From Nicotiana tabacum (Eukaryota > Streptophyta > Magnoliopsida > Solanales > Solanaceae): 64,000 nt of DNA. The notes beneath the pieces are model-generated. The model was not told the origin of the DNA. It ran no database searches and was given only the letters and a program-made list of their open reading frames with translations. Shown here one piece after another: positions 32,961-43,473 of the stretch; the first letter of the stretch is position 1, and each line of letters starts with the position of its first letter. A program made the position numbers and the translations under genes. The DNA is taken from the NCBI RefSeq assembly GCF_000715075.1, contig NC_134102.1, positions 108,636,001 through 108,700,000 on the forward strand. Reading direction: 5' to 3'.

Positions 32961-33388
32961 TATGCGGTCCACAGAAGGAATTTTGCGACCGCAAAAGAAA
33001 TTTCGGACCGCAGAATTACATATGTGGCCGCAAGCAAAGAAGGAAAAATTTGCAGACAATTGTGCAAATTGCAGACCGCACATGAATTGTGCGGTAGCAA
33101 AAGCTGGGCTAGGAGTCAAGATCAGAGAGTATGCAAATTACCAAGTCCAGAACCTCAGTGAGTTGCGGACCGCACAATATTTGTGCGGTTGCAGAAGATT
33201 ACCTTGCAGCCGCAACCCTAACATTGCGGACCGCACAAGATTGACTTGCGGTCAGAGTTCTAAATTTGCGGACCGTAGAAAAGTTATTTCGCGATCGCAG
33301 TTCATAATTGTGCGGCCGCAGAACTCTAGCTCCTGTCAGATGAAAAATCTGCGGATCACACATTGAATTGTGTGGCCGCAGAACCTCC
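32961..33388 (+). repeat. CpG palindrome array, TTGTGCGGNCCGCA type
   Basis: It is a dense series of TGCGGACCGCACAATT, GTGCGGCCGCA and related palindromes, several containing the 8-bp GCGGCCGC. It starts about 195 bp into the LTR and ends about 35 bp before the TATA box. The array recurs at 45461-45893 and, inside the element, at 40281-40558 and 40968-41352. Confidence 0.88.
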
Positions 33389-33422
33389 CGAGGGGTATTG
33401 TTTTCCAAGATTTTCAGCCTTG

Positions 33423-33431
33423 TATAAATAG
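33423..33431 (+). promoter_or_regulatory. Putative TATA box of E 5' LTR
   Basis: TATAAATAG lies about 35 bp after the palindrome array, and its counterpart in the 3' LTR is TATAAAT at 45924. This position suits an RNA polymerase II core promoter starting transcription near 33450-33460. The start site is inferred, not seen. Confidence 0.65.
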
Positions 33432-34294
33432 ATGAGTTTCACAAAATTAGGTCTAGTTTGAATATCAACAATTATTGTAGCCGTTTTTCTCTGCCATTTT
33501 TGGAAGTTTACTTTGCTTTGGTATATTTTACAATAGATTTAATCATTTTAAACTTTAATTATGAGTTTAATTAGTCTGTCTTCTTCATTTTCTTCAAACC
33601 CAAGTATGAGCAGCTAGATTTTTACTAGGAATGTGACCCAACCCTAGTGTGTAAACCTTATGGGTATTTAATTTAGTGCTTGTTTATGATTGAGTGTTTA
33701 TTATTTAGCTTAGTTCATGCTTTAATTTGATGAATTAATGGTTGCAAACATTAGTTCATGCCTATTTGACTTAGTCTCTACTTGAAAAAGAGAGACCTAG
33801 TCTAGGATAACTTAGCTAAAAAGGAATTGGGTCAATCGAGAGATTGATTTACCCAATTAAAGGGTTCAACCTAGAGATAGTAATAACCTGACTTGAGCTT
33901 TTATCAACTATTTTGTGTGATACCCATTTGGTCTTGAGAAAGCCAAATTGTGCAAAATCACTCTCTGACCGAGAGGTATTGAGTGAAAAATTTAGAGTTT
34001 ATAGCTATAATACACCCCAATCAACAGAACAAGCATTAAAATCTTTATCCCATTTGGCAAACACCTAAGTAATGGTCACAACCCTAGACTTTTTATCACT
34101 TTGGAAAAATCCCAAAAACAATTATCTCTAGTCTTCTTTCTTTATTTTGCAATCAATAGATTAAAATAAGAAATAAAAAAACCAATCTTTTTGTGGAAGT
34201 GAAATCTGGATAGTTCAATCTTTTTGGGTTTCTGTAATTGCAAACGACCGTTTTATACCTTTTTTGAGGTGTGCATTTGGACGCGATCAATTTT

Positions 34295-34312
34295 TGGCGC
34301 CATTGATGGGGA
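34295..34312 (+). other. Element E primer-binding site (tRNA-Asp-like)
   Basis: TGGCGCCATTGATGGGGA, five bases after the LTR end, is the Athila-type site (relatives read TGGCGCCGTTGCCGGGGA) complementary to tRNA-Asp. Confidence 0.88.
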
Positions 34313-34409
34313 GTTAAAAATGGTGTTAGCTATATATTTGTGTGTGTTTTTGGATTATCTTCTTTTCCTTCCTTGTTACTAACTTGTTTGAGAAATCGTA
34401 GGTACAACC

Positions 34410-36290
34410 ATGGCAAACAATAAGCTCGGAAATATTGCTTTGAGGGATGTGGACATTGAAGATGACCAAGTGGATGAGGTTCCTCTTGAACCTCAAGCCA
34501 ATAGAAGAGGCCGAGTGCCTTATGACAATGTGCCCATTCCATCCCCACCTCCACCACGAGCGGCTCCACACCAGGTGTTACCCAATGAAGGATATGAAAG
34601 TGCAATAGTCCCTCCACGTATTAGGGCGGGCAACTTTCAAATCACCAACGTGATGCTCACTTTGCTATAGAGATGAGGTTTCTTCACCGGTGCTCCAAGT
34701 CAAAATGCATACAAACATTTGAAAGGGTTTGTGGATACTTGTTGGGAAAGCAGACAAACAAATGTCTTTGAGGATGCATTGAGGCTAAGACGTTTTACCT
34801 TCTCTCTACGTGGGAAAACCTTAGATTGGTTGAAATGTTTGCCGAACCATTCCATTCACACTTGGGATGAGTTGGCGGAAAAGTTTATTTCTAAGTTCTT
34901 CTCCTGCCCCTGCACATGGCTACACTTCGGGACGAGATTTTAGCATTTAAGCAAGAGCCAAATCAACCACTATGCGAGATATGGGAACACTATCGAACAA
35001 TGGTTAAGGAATGTCCCAACAACGATATGACGGAGAACATGATTCAGCAAACTTTCTATTGTGGGATCAACACAACCAACCAATGTGTAGTGAATCAACT
35101 TGCCGGTGAACTTCATGACTACGCCTTATATGGAGGCGTGTGAGATTTTAGATAAAATGGCAGAGACATCATTGGCATGGCAATCCCGGGCTAATGTTCC
35201 ACAACGTGATCCCAACGTGATCCACCTTCACAAAGAGTTGCATGACCATGGGCAAGCCATTGCCGAATTGACTACCACCATGAATCAACTAGAAACGGCT
35301 CAACTTCAACAAGTGTAAACTCCTAAGCAATTCAATGCCATGGAGGGAGTGAACATGATGGTGAACAAGAGGAGAACCAATGGTCCACAAGTGCAATATC
35401 GAGTGGACAATTTTGTGCAACAGGATAGTGGTTTTGATCAAGATGATTCTCACAATGACCAAGAAGAGGAGGTGCAATATGTGAACAAATTTCAAGGGCA
35501 GCGAAACAATTTTCAAGGCCCAAACCAACAACAATGGCGTCCTCAAAACAATCAAGGCAATTGGAATTCTAACAACCAAGGAAATTGGAGTGGTGGAAAC
35601 AATCAAGGGACTTGTCATAACAGCAACAATCAAGGAAATTGGAGTGGTGGAAACAATCAAGGGACTTGTCATAACAGCAACAATCAAGGAAATTGGAATG
35701 GCAACAATCAAGGAAATTGGGGGGATAATAATCAAGGCAGATGGAACCATAATCAAGGCAATCAGGGTCGGGTTTTCAAAGTCCCCCGATGTATTAACGA
35801 TCGAACAACTTGCCTCCCTATCGTTCCTATGGTCCTAGTTCTTCAACCAATGAGATGAGGCGAATTGAGAATATGTTCAAGCAAATGATGGAAAAGAATG
35901 CCGATTCGGATGCCCAACTTGCCTCACACAACACATCAATCTGCAACTTAGAAGTGCAAATGGGGCAAATCTCTCAAGCTCTCAATTCTCGTCCTAAGGG
36001 GGCACTACCAAGTGTCACGGTGGTGAACCCAAAGGATGGGAACAACATGAGGCATGCCATGGCCATTACTACAAGAAGTGGAAGAGGTAGGAATGCACCC
36101 ACCTCAAGTCAAAGGCAACTTGTGAATGATGAGCAAGTGGTACAAGAAGAAGAGGTCCCAAAAACTATGATGCAATCAAATGATGAAGTTCGGATTTATA
36201 TTGATGATAATGTGGAAGAGACTAAAGAGGATGTGAACCCATCTAGGGTTCACATTATTGACATACCGGAGTCGGTAGTGAAAAAGGGGC
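34410..36290 (+). pseudogene. gag: Element E gag
   Basis: The ATG at 34410 opens MANNKLGNIALRDVDIEDDQ, followed by a Pro-rich stretch. The frame has two stops near 34668 and 34674, then the capsid region (FVDTCWES, RLRRFTFSLRGKTLDWL, WDELAEKFISKFF). Frameshifts occur near 34910 and 35125, and a stop at 35316. An Asn/Gly/Trp-rich region at 35560-35760 contains two copies of a 54-bp unit (NNQGNWSGGNNQGTCHNS). A predicted coiled-coil-like stretch (RRIENMFKQMMEKNADSDAQ) starts near 35850, and a charged tail runs to about 36290, where the frame shifts to protease. No CCHC knuckle is seen, as in many Athila Gags. It would have assembled particles. It is nonfunctional. Confidence 0.85.
35575..35690 (+). 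repeat. 54-bp tandem repeat in E gag
   Basis: Two near-identical 54-bp units encode a Gln-Gly-Asn-Trp-rich peptide, with partial units on both sides (caatcaaggcaattgg-like words). The length is a multiple of three, so the repeat keeps frame. Confidence 0.85.
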
Positions 36291-36294
36291 ACCA

Positions 36295-39200
36295 TTGCCT
36301 AAGCCTCCACCTCCATATCTTCAAATACTTTCCAAACAAAATAGCGAGAATCAATTCAAAAAGTTCATTCAAATGACGAAGAGTCTCTCAATCAATGTGC
36401 CATTAATTGAAGCTTTGGAACAAATGCCCGATTATTCCAAGCTTATGAAGGATCTAGTGACGAATAAGCAGTCAATGAATTTCAAAACTATCAAAGTCAC
36501 TCATCAAGTGAGTGCAATTGTGCATTCAATGGCTCCTAAGTTGGAAGATCCCGGTGCTTTCACAATTCCTTGTACAATTGAAAGTGCCGAGTTTGCTAAA
36601 GCTCTTTGTGATCTTGGGGCAAGTATCAATTTGATGCCCTATTCGATTTTCAAGACCTTGGAAATTGGGCAAACAAGACCTACCTATATGAGATTGCAAA
36701 TGGTCGATCGCATTATGAAGAGACCCTTGGGGGTGATTGAAAATGTCTTGGTTCGTGTTGATAAATGCATTCTTCCAGAGGATTTTGTCATTCTTGATTG
36801 TGAAGTTGATTATGAGGTGCTGATTATTCTTAGAAGACCTTTACTTGCTACGGGGGAATGCTCTTTATGATGTTGAAGCCAGAGAATTCACCTTCCGGGT
36901 TGGTGATGAAAAAATGGTTTTTCATGTGTGTAAATTCATGCGAAAACCAAATAGCAATGATGTGTGCTCTGTTGTGGACTTGGTGACCGATGTTATTGTT
37001 GATGATACAAGTGACACAATCAATGTTGGTGATATTTTGGAGTCTATCTTTCTCAACTTTGATGATGACGAGATGGATGGCTTCATGGAATGTATGAACT
37101 CTTTGCAAGGAACGGGGTTGTACAATTATGCACCCCGGAAACTATATTTGGATCTCAAAAAGAGGAAAACTCCACCTATAAAGCCTTCTATTAAAGAACC
37201 TCCTACCTTAGAGTTGAAGCCATTTCCGCCACATCTTCGGTATGAATTTCTTGGCCCTTGTTCTACTTTACCAGTTATTCTTTCCTCCTGTTTGACTAAA
37301 ATGCAGGTGGATTCTACATTGGCGGTGCTACAAAAGAGGAAGAAGGCTATTGGGTGGACGTTGGCGAATATTCAGGGGATAAGACCTGCATTTTGCATGC
37401 ATAAGATCAACTTGGAGGAAGGCGCCAAACCATCTATTGAACATCAAAGGAGACTCAATGAGGCTATGCAAGAAGTTGTCAAAAAGGAGATTATCAAGTG
37501 GTTGGATGTGTCGGGTTGTCTACCCCATTTCTGATAGTTCGTGGACTTTTCCAGTTCAATGTGTCCCAAAGAAGGGGGGGCATGACGGTGGTCACCAATG
37601 ATAAGAATGAGTTGATTCCTACAAGAACGGTGACCGGTTGGAGAGTGTGTATGGACTATCGTAAGCTCAACAAAGTCACAAGGAAGGATCATTTTTCACT
37701 TTCCTTCCTAGACCAAATGATTGATAGGTTTGTTGGTCGTGCGTTCTATTACTTTCTTGATGGGTATTCGGGCTACAACCAAATCCTTTTTGCTCCGGAG
37801 GATCAGGAGAAAACAACCTTTACATGTCCCTATGGTATTTTCGCCTTCAAGTGGATATCACTTGGTTTGTGTAATGCACCAGCGACTTTTCAAAGGTGTA
37901 TGATGGCTATCTTCACGGACATGGTGAAGGACTACCTTGAAGTTTTCATGGATGACTTCTCGGTGGCTGGGGATTCCTTTGATGATTGTCTTGCAAATTT
38001 AGATAAAGTGTTGGCAATATGTAAAGAAACGAATTTGGTGCTCAATTGAGAGAAGTGTCATTTCATGGTCGAGAAAGGCATTGTCCTTGGCCAAAAAATC
38101 TCAAAGAATAGAATTGAAGTTGACAAGGCAAAGATTAAGGTAATTTCTAAACTTTCACCTCCAACTTCGGTAAAAGGTGTGCAGAGTTTCTTAGGCCACG
38201 CCGGGTTTTACCGGCGTTTCATCAAAGATTTCTCTAAGGTGGTGAACCCCTTGTGCAAGATTCTTGAGAAAGATGCTAAGTTTAACTTCAATGATGATTG
38301 CATGAGAGCCTTTGAATTGTTAAAGTTCAAGTTGACAACCACTCCCATCATCACTACTCCAAATTGGAGTATCCCCTTTGAACTCATTTGTGATGCTAGT
38401 GACGTAGCGGTCGGGGCTATTTTGGGGCAACGCATCAACAAGATTTTTTATTCGGTCTACTTTGCTAGTAAGAAGATGAATTGTGCCCAAGTCAACTATA
38501 CCATTACGGAGAAAGAGCTCATTTCTATTGTGTTTGCAATTGAGAAATTATGTTCGTACTTGATGGGTGCGAAAGTTATTGTCCATACAGATCATGCGGC
38601 ACTTCATTATCTAATGATCAAGAAAGATTCCAAAGCTCCGTTGATGAGATAGGTGCTTTTGTTGCAAGATTTTTATATTGACATCCAAGATAGAAAAGGG
38701 AGTAAAAATAAAGTGGCAGACCACTTGTTTCGTTTGGGGGAGGAGGGGAGGCTGCATGATGGCCTTGAAATCAATGACTCATTCCCCAATGAGCAACTCT
38801 TGGCTATTTCAGTTAAAGAGGTGCCATGGTTCGCGGATCTAGAAAATTTCTTTGTGTGTGGAATTATCATGGATGAGTTCTCTTCAAACCAAAGGAAGAA
38901 GCTCAAACGGAATTGTCAAGATTATTATTGGGATGAACCATACCTCTTTCGGGTTTGCACGGATGGTTGATTAGAAGATGTGTACCGTAAGAAGAACAAG
39001 GTGAAATTCTTAGGGCTTGTCATGCTTCGCCATATGGTGGTCACCATGATGGAGCAAGAACGGCGGCCAAAGTGCTAAGTTGCAGTTTCTATTGGCCCAC
39101 TATTTATAAGGATGCAAGTGATGTAGTGAAAAGATGTGATGAATGTCAATGGGCCGGTGGAATCTCGAAGAAAAATGAAATGCCTCTCACTACTATATTG

Positions 39201-40096
39201 GAGATTGATATCTTTGATGTGTGGGGTATTGACTTCATGGGTCCTTTTGTGAGTTCTTGTGGAAACACCTACATCTTGGTCGCGGTTGATTATGTGTCTA
39301 AATGGGTCGAGACCATTGCTCTACCCAACAATGAGGCGAGAAGTGTGGTGGCATTATTGAAAAAGAATATTTTCACAAGCTTTGGTACTTCGCGGGCTAT
39401 CATAAGGGGTCGCATTTTTGCAACAAGGCTTTCGACACTTTACTTAGCAAGTATGGTGTTACTCATAAAGTCATGACTCCCTATCATCCACAAGCTAGCG
39501 GTCAAGTGGAAGTCTCCAACCGGGAGATAAAGAGTATTGTTTCCAAATCAGTGAATGCTAACCGGACGGATTGGTCCAAGAAGCTTGATGATGTATTATG
39601 GTCTTATCGGACGACTTACAAAACACCTATCGGAAAGTTTCCATACCAGTTGGTGTTCGGCAAAGCTTGTCATCTTCAGATGGAACTTGAGCACAAAGCC
39701 ATGTGGGCTCTAAAGAAGTTGAATCTTGATTGGGATATAGCCGCTAACTTGAAGGTTGCACATTTGAATGAATTGGATGAGTTCCGGTATCATGCTCATG
39801 CATATTCGTCCTTGTACAAAGAAAAGATGAAATATCTTCATGACAAATACATTTAGAACAAAGAGTTCAAGGTGGGCGATCTCATATTGTTGTTCAACTC
39901 GAGGTTGAGGATGTTTCCCGGAAAGCTAAAGTCTAAATGGAGTGGTCCATTTGAAATTATGGGTGTGATGCCTTTTGGTGTATTGTACTTGAAGAACAAA
40001 AACAATGAGGTATTCAGAGTCAATTGTCACCGAGTGAAGCACTATTTGGGAAAAGTTGGAGATGGCCACGTCATGGAGGTGATTCATTTAAACTAA
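36295..40096 (+). pseudogene. pol: Element E pol (PR-RT-RNase H-integrase)
   Basis: The protease reads ALCDLGASINLMPYSIF near 36600-36650. A frameshift near 36850 leads to the RT N-terminus, and another lies near 37500. RT reads WRVCMDYRKLNKVTRKDHFS and DGYSGYNQI, with intact FMDD near 37947, and a stop near 38047. RNase H keeps ICDAS, a TEKELI glutamate, HTDHAAL and KVADHL, with a stop near 38650. The integrase finger region is frameshifted near 38970-39070, and a CDECQW CxxC follows. The core reads WGIDFMGPF; the second-aspartate segment near 39400 has a short deletion that removes ISDGG and shifts frame. [12 protein letters not shown] carries the glutamate. The C-terminal GPFEIMGVM and HRVKHYL end at 40096, with one stop at 39854. 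The protein is inactive because of these lesions. Confidence 0.9.
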
Positions 40097-40280
40097 TAGT
40101 ATTCTATGTCGTGTCGCGACGTTAAATTAGGAGCTCCTTGGGAGGCAACCCATGTTTCTTTTTCTTTTCTTTTCTAATTTATTAGCTAGGTGTTATTTTT
40201 ATGCTAACTTGATTTGAAGTGTGCTACAGGATGAATGTGCCTTACAGGAATTGTGGACAGAAATCTGGTTAAGTATTCAA

Positions 40281-40558
40281 AGAATTGTGGACCGCACAAT
40301 TATGTTTGTTGCACCAAAAGTGCTTTGCGGCCGCACAATTAACTTGTGGACCGCACAAATGAAAGATGGAAAATGACAACTCTCTAAAGTTGGTCTGTCA
40401 GAAAAATGGTCGATCTGCGGCCCAATAGAAAATCAGAGGTCCGCAACAAGGAATCTGCAGCCGCAAACGTAAATTTTGTGGATCGCAGATGGAGACCACA
40501 ATTGAGGCAACAGGTAGCAGAGTGCAGCCCACAATTGAAATTCTGCGGCCGCACCCGC
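40281..40558 (+). repeat. Internal CpG palindrome array 1 of element E
   Basis: It consists of GTGGACCGCACAATT, TGCGGCCGCA and decayed variants. It ends about 28 bp before TATAAATAG at 40586, mirroring the array-to-TATA spacing of the LTR. Confidence 0.8.
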
Positions 40559-40585
40559 TCTTCTTTCCCTTAGAAAATCAATGAG

Positions 40586-40594
40586 TATAAATAG
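40586..40594 (+). promoter_or_regulatory. Putative internal TATA box upstream of ORF3
   Basis: TATAAATAG is identical to the 5' LTR box at 33423 and lies just downstream of a palindrome array. If used, it would drive a separate transcript for ORF3. This is an inference. Confidence 0.5.
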
Positions 40595-40967
40595 TGGGTT
40601 AGGGCCACTATTACTCTTTTTCCTCTATAAGCAAAAAGCACATAATCTTTTGAAGTTCTTGTTGAGTCTACCTATGCAATACAACATATTTGATCAATCA
40701 CTAATCACACTCACTCATTTGGTATGCTTCATAATCTTGTTAATTTCCTTCTTTTAATTTTTAGATTTTTAGTCAAAATTTAGACCATTTGTTAATAGAA
40801 TTCAATTGTACATACTTGTGGGGGTATATATGTAGTGTTTCAACTAGTACAGGCTCTATGGGGAATGGGTAAATGTATTCCCATGCTTTGATGATGTTAC
40901 CATGTCAAAATTTGCTCAAAAAAAATTGAAAACCCTAGAAATGACTGTTTGTCTATTTTGAATTTTG

Positions 40968-41352
40968 TAGCCGCACCTGAAATTATGCGGTTCGCAGAAG
41001 TTAATTCTAGGTATGTTTAGTTCAGAATGACTCTGCGGCCACAACAAAAATTGTGCGGACCCCAAAATTACCATTGCGGCCGCAAAACAGATGTTTCACT
41101 GTCTTCAGAGAGCTTACATATTTGTGATTATATGTGCGGCCGCAAGACAAATTGTGCGGACTGCAGAATATATGTTGCGGCCGCACATTCACCAATTTTT
41201 TATCATTAGAGAGTAGGCATGCTTTTGGGTTCTGAGTTACGGCCGTAAGGAAAAATTAGCGGACCTCAATTCCCATATGTGGTCGCAAGAGAGAATTGTG
41301 TGGTCCGCAAGGCCCAATCCGCGGCCGCAAGGAAAATTGTGTGGACCGCAAA
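40968..41352 (+). repeat. Internal CpG palindrome array 2 of element E
   Basis: TTGCGGCCGCAA, GTGCGGCCGCAAGA, ATTGTGCGGAC and similar palindromes lie between the internal TATA box and the ORF3 start. Confidence 0.8.
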
Positions 41353-41476
41353 ACCTTATCATGCAAGCATGTTTCAACTGTGTTCCTCACTGTGTCTTCT
41401 GGTGTATCCTTACATATCTCATTGTATGTCTGAACAATGAATTGCAACTAACAATCTCCTTTGCTTGATACAGATA

Positions 41477-43473
41477 ATGGTTCGATCAAGAGCCAGACGA
41501 GATACTGCTAAAGGGAGAGGTGAACCTTCAAGGGGTTGAGGTAAGAGAGCCCTCGGACAACAAAGAACAATCACAAAGAAACCAATAGCCAGGAGAGGGA
41601 GAGGTGCATATCTCTTTGAGATGAGTTCATACACCCCGTTTAGGGACGTATTAGAGGGAGACTCAGCCTCTGTTCAGGAACAACCGGCAGTACAGTCCAG
41701 GCCATCAGGGAGATTTCAACTGAGGGACGAGCCGTCATCATCACATAGCACTTTCGAGTGTTCAGAAAGTGCTAGTCAGGATTTTGATCCATCTACTACA
41801 CATGTCCCTGAGGGCACCAGAGACATCAGTTCAGGACATCCCTGATGATGGCAGAGAGGGAGATGCTACAGTTAACGGCCTTGAAAGAACGAAGAAGAAA
41901 GAGGTTTGGGATGACCGGTTTGTCAGCTTGGCCGCCTTCACCAACTTCCGACAATGGTGGCCAGTAAGGTCACTTACGCTTGAGCGGCAGTTTCAGTTAA
42001 AGGATCTAGAGAAGTATAACCCGGTAGTGCTGAGACGGTTCAAGGAATGCAAGGGGTGGATGTGGTTCACCCAGAGTGTGGTGAATGCCAAATTATATCT
42101 TGTCCAGGAATTCTACGCCAATGCGGCACATATCAAGAAGGGGACAAAGATGACCAAAGTGCGTAACCTTAATAGGAGATTTGATCAAGCTACTCTCAAC
42201 ACGTACTTGGGTTTCGAAGATATCCAGCCGAAGGAATACTTAGAGAAGTATGCAATGGGAGATAAAGTCCGGCCTTGGTTAGTAGAGATTCTACCAGCTC
42301 CTGGGCCACCACCGCCACGTATCACAACAGGGGTTCCTATTCACAAGAGCACTTTGAGTTTTGAGGCAAAGGGGTGACAAACCTTTGTCTACATCAGACT
42401 GGACCCGAGCCAGAATGAGACCTATCTCTCGATTCCTCAGGAATTTCTAGTTGCTTCTATCATGGTCGGGTACCCTATCAATTCAGGTGCCATGATGTCG
42501 ACCAACATCTCTATAATTGCCCGGCAGGATAATTCTTCCTACCCGTACCCCAACACCATTACAGAGTATATTACAGATGCGGGGGTGGAACAGAGGGATT
42601 TTGATAAAAAGGTGAAGTCGAAGAAGCCTTTCTCCTGATACTCACCTATGGATGCGAACAACCCAAAGAGAAAGTCAACCGTCTACCACCATAAGCCAGT
42701 CTAATGAGCCAACTGTAGTAGTTGCGGAGGCTGCTGATCTTCCATCCTCTTCGGCTGAGCCTTCCTCTAGTGTTGTAGCTATGCCTCAACCATCATCCAC
42801 AACCCCTTCTGCAGCTCCTGCCACAGTCTCCACTTCAGCTTTGAAGTCGGTGCCCATACCTATTGCACCACTTTCTGCGCTGCGAGTCTCCCAAACATTG
42901 GCGAGCCTCAACAACTGGATGTAGATAGTCACTGTAAAGTTGTCTGACCTATCCAGTACTGTTGCAGCACAATCTTCAGTTCAGGCACCTCAGATTCCCT
43001 TAACAGTTGAAGAGACATTGAAGAAGCTCCTAGAGAATCAGAACACCATTATGGCTACCTTGGTACAACACGGGTCAGTGATCGAAGAGCTAGGAAAAGA
43101 AGTAAAGAAGATGAGAAAGTCCTAGGCCAGTAAGAAGTCAGTGGACAACCTCTGAAGGCAGGTGACCAAGCTTGCTGCTGCCAGAGATATCCCTTTTGAT
43201 ATGCAGATTGACCCACACCCCTCAGGCCCAGATCCTGCAGCACCATCACTACCGGTGGCACCAGCTGGCCGGTCCGAGGAGCCAGACTCTACTGCCGATA
43301 CTGTTGAGGTAGTGCGTTAGATGTTCACCAACCCAGTCACACCCAGAGCTGAGGATGATGAGATCCAGTTAGATGAGACTGAGGGTGGCGACCTTGCTGG
43401 GGACACAAAGATGTCCAAGGAGCCATATGGAGTTTTCTTTACTCTTTCCCCTCTTTTACTCTTATTTTGTTAA
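41477..43473 (+). pseudogene. Athila third ORF (plant transposon protein-like)
   Basis: The ATG at 41477 opens MVRSRARRDTAKGRGE, with a stop after 20 codons. The same frame continues to about 41830, where a shift enters the conserved central region: VWDDRFVSLAAFTNFRQWWP, then LVQEFYANAAHI and TLNTYLGFED. This resembles the 'putative plant transposon protein' domain found after pol in Athila-type elements. Stops lie at 42375 and near 42637, and a frame change near 42650. A Ser/Pro/Ala-rich low-complexity region (42670-42900) precedes a short heptad-like stretch (ETLKKLLENQNTIMATLVQH). A terminal TAA lies at 43471. I see no signal peptide or clear membrane segment, so calling it an envelope protein is not supported. 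Its role is unknown. It is disrupted. Confidence 0.75.

Larger units (their letters stand above)
32766..34289 (+). repeat. Element E 5' LTR (1524 bp)
   Basis: It starts TGATAAGTGGGG and ends ...ggacgcgatca. It contains a palindrome array (32961-33388), a TATA box (33423) and a leader. Relative to the 3' LTR it lacks about 65 bp after agttcaatc (near 34220) and the terminal duplicated unit. Confidence 0.93.
40097..41476 (+). other. Pol-to-ORF3 spacer of element E with two palindrome arrays
   Basis: This is about 1.38 kb of non-coding sequence. It holds two CpG palindrome arrays of the LTR type (40281-40558 and 40968-41352) and a TATAAATAG box at 40586 between them. The last bases before ORF3 (ttgcttgatacag) look like a 3' splice site. 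ORFs crossing the arrays are not genes. Confidence 0.8.

Noticed and set aside
32961..33388. CRISPR-like repeat array
   Set aside because: The units are variable palindromes with irregular spacing and no unique spacers, in a plant LTR.
41477..43473. Envelope gene making E a retrovirus-like element
   Set aside because: No signal peptide, cleavage site or membrane anchor could be recognised. The conserved part resembles the plant transposon protein region instead.
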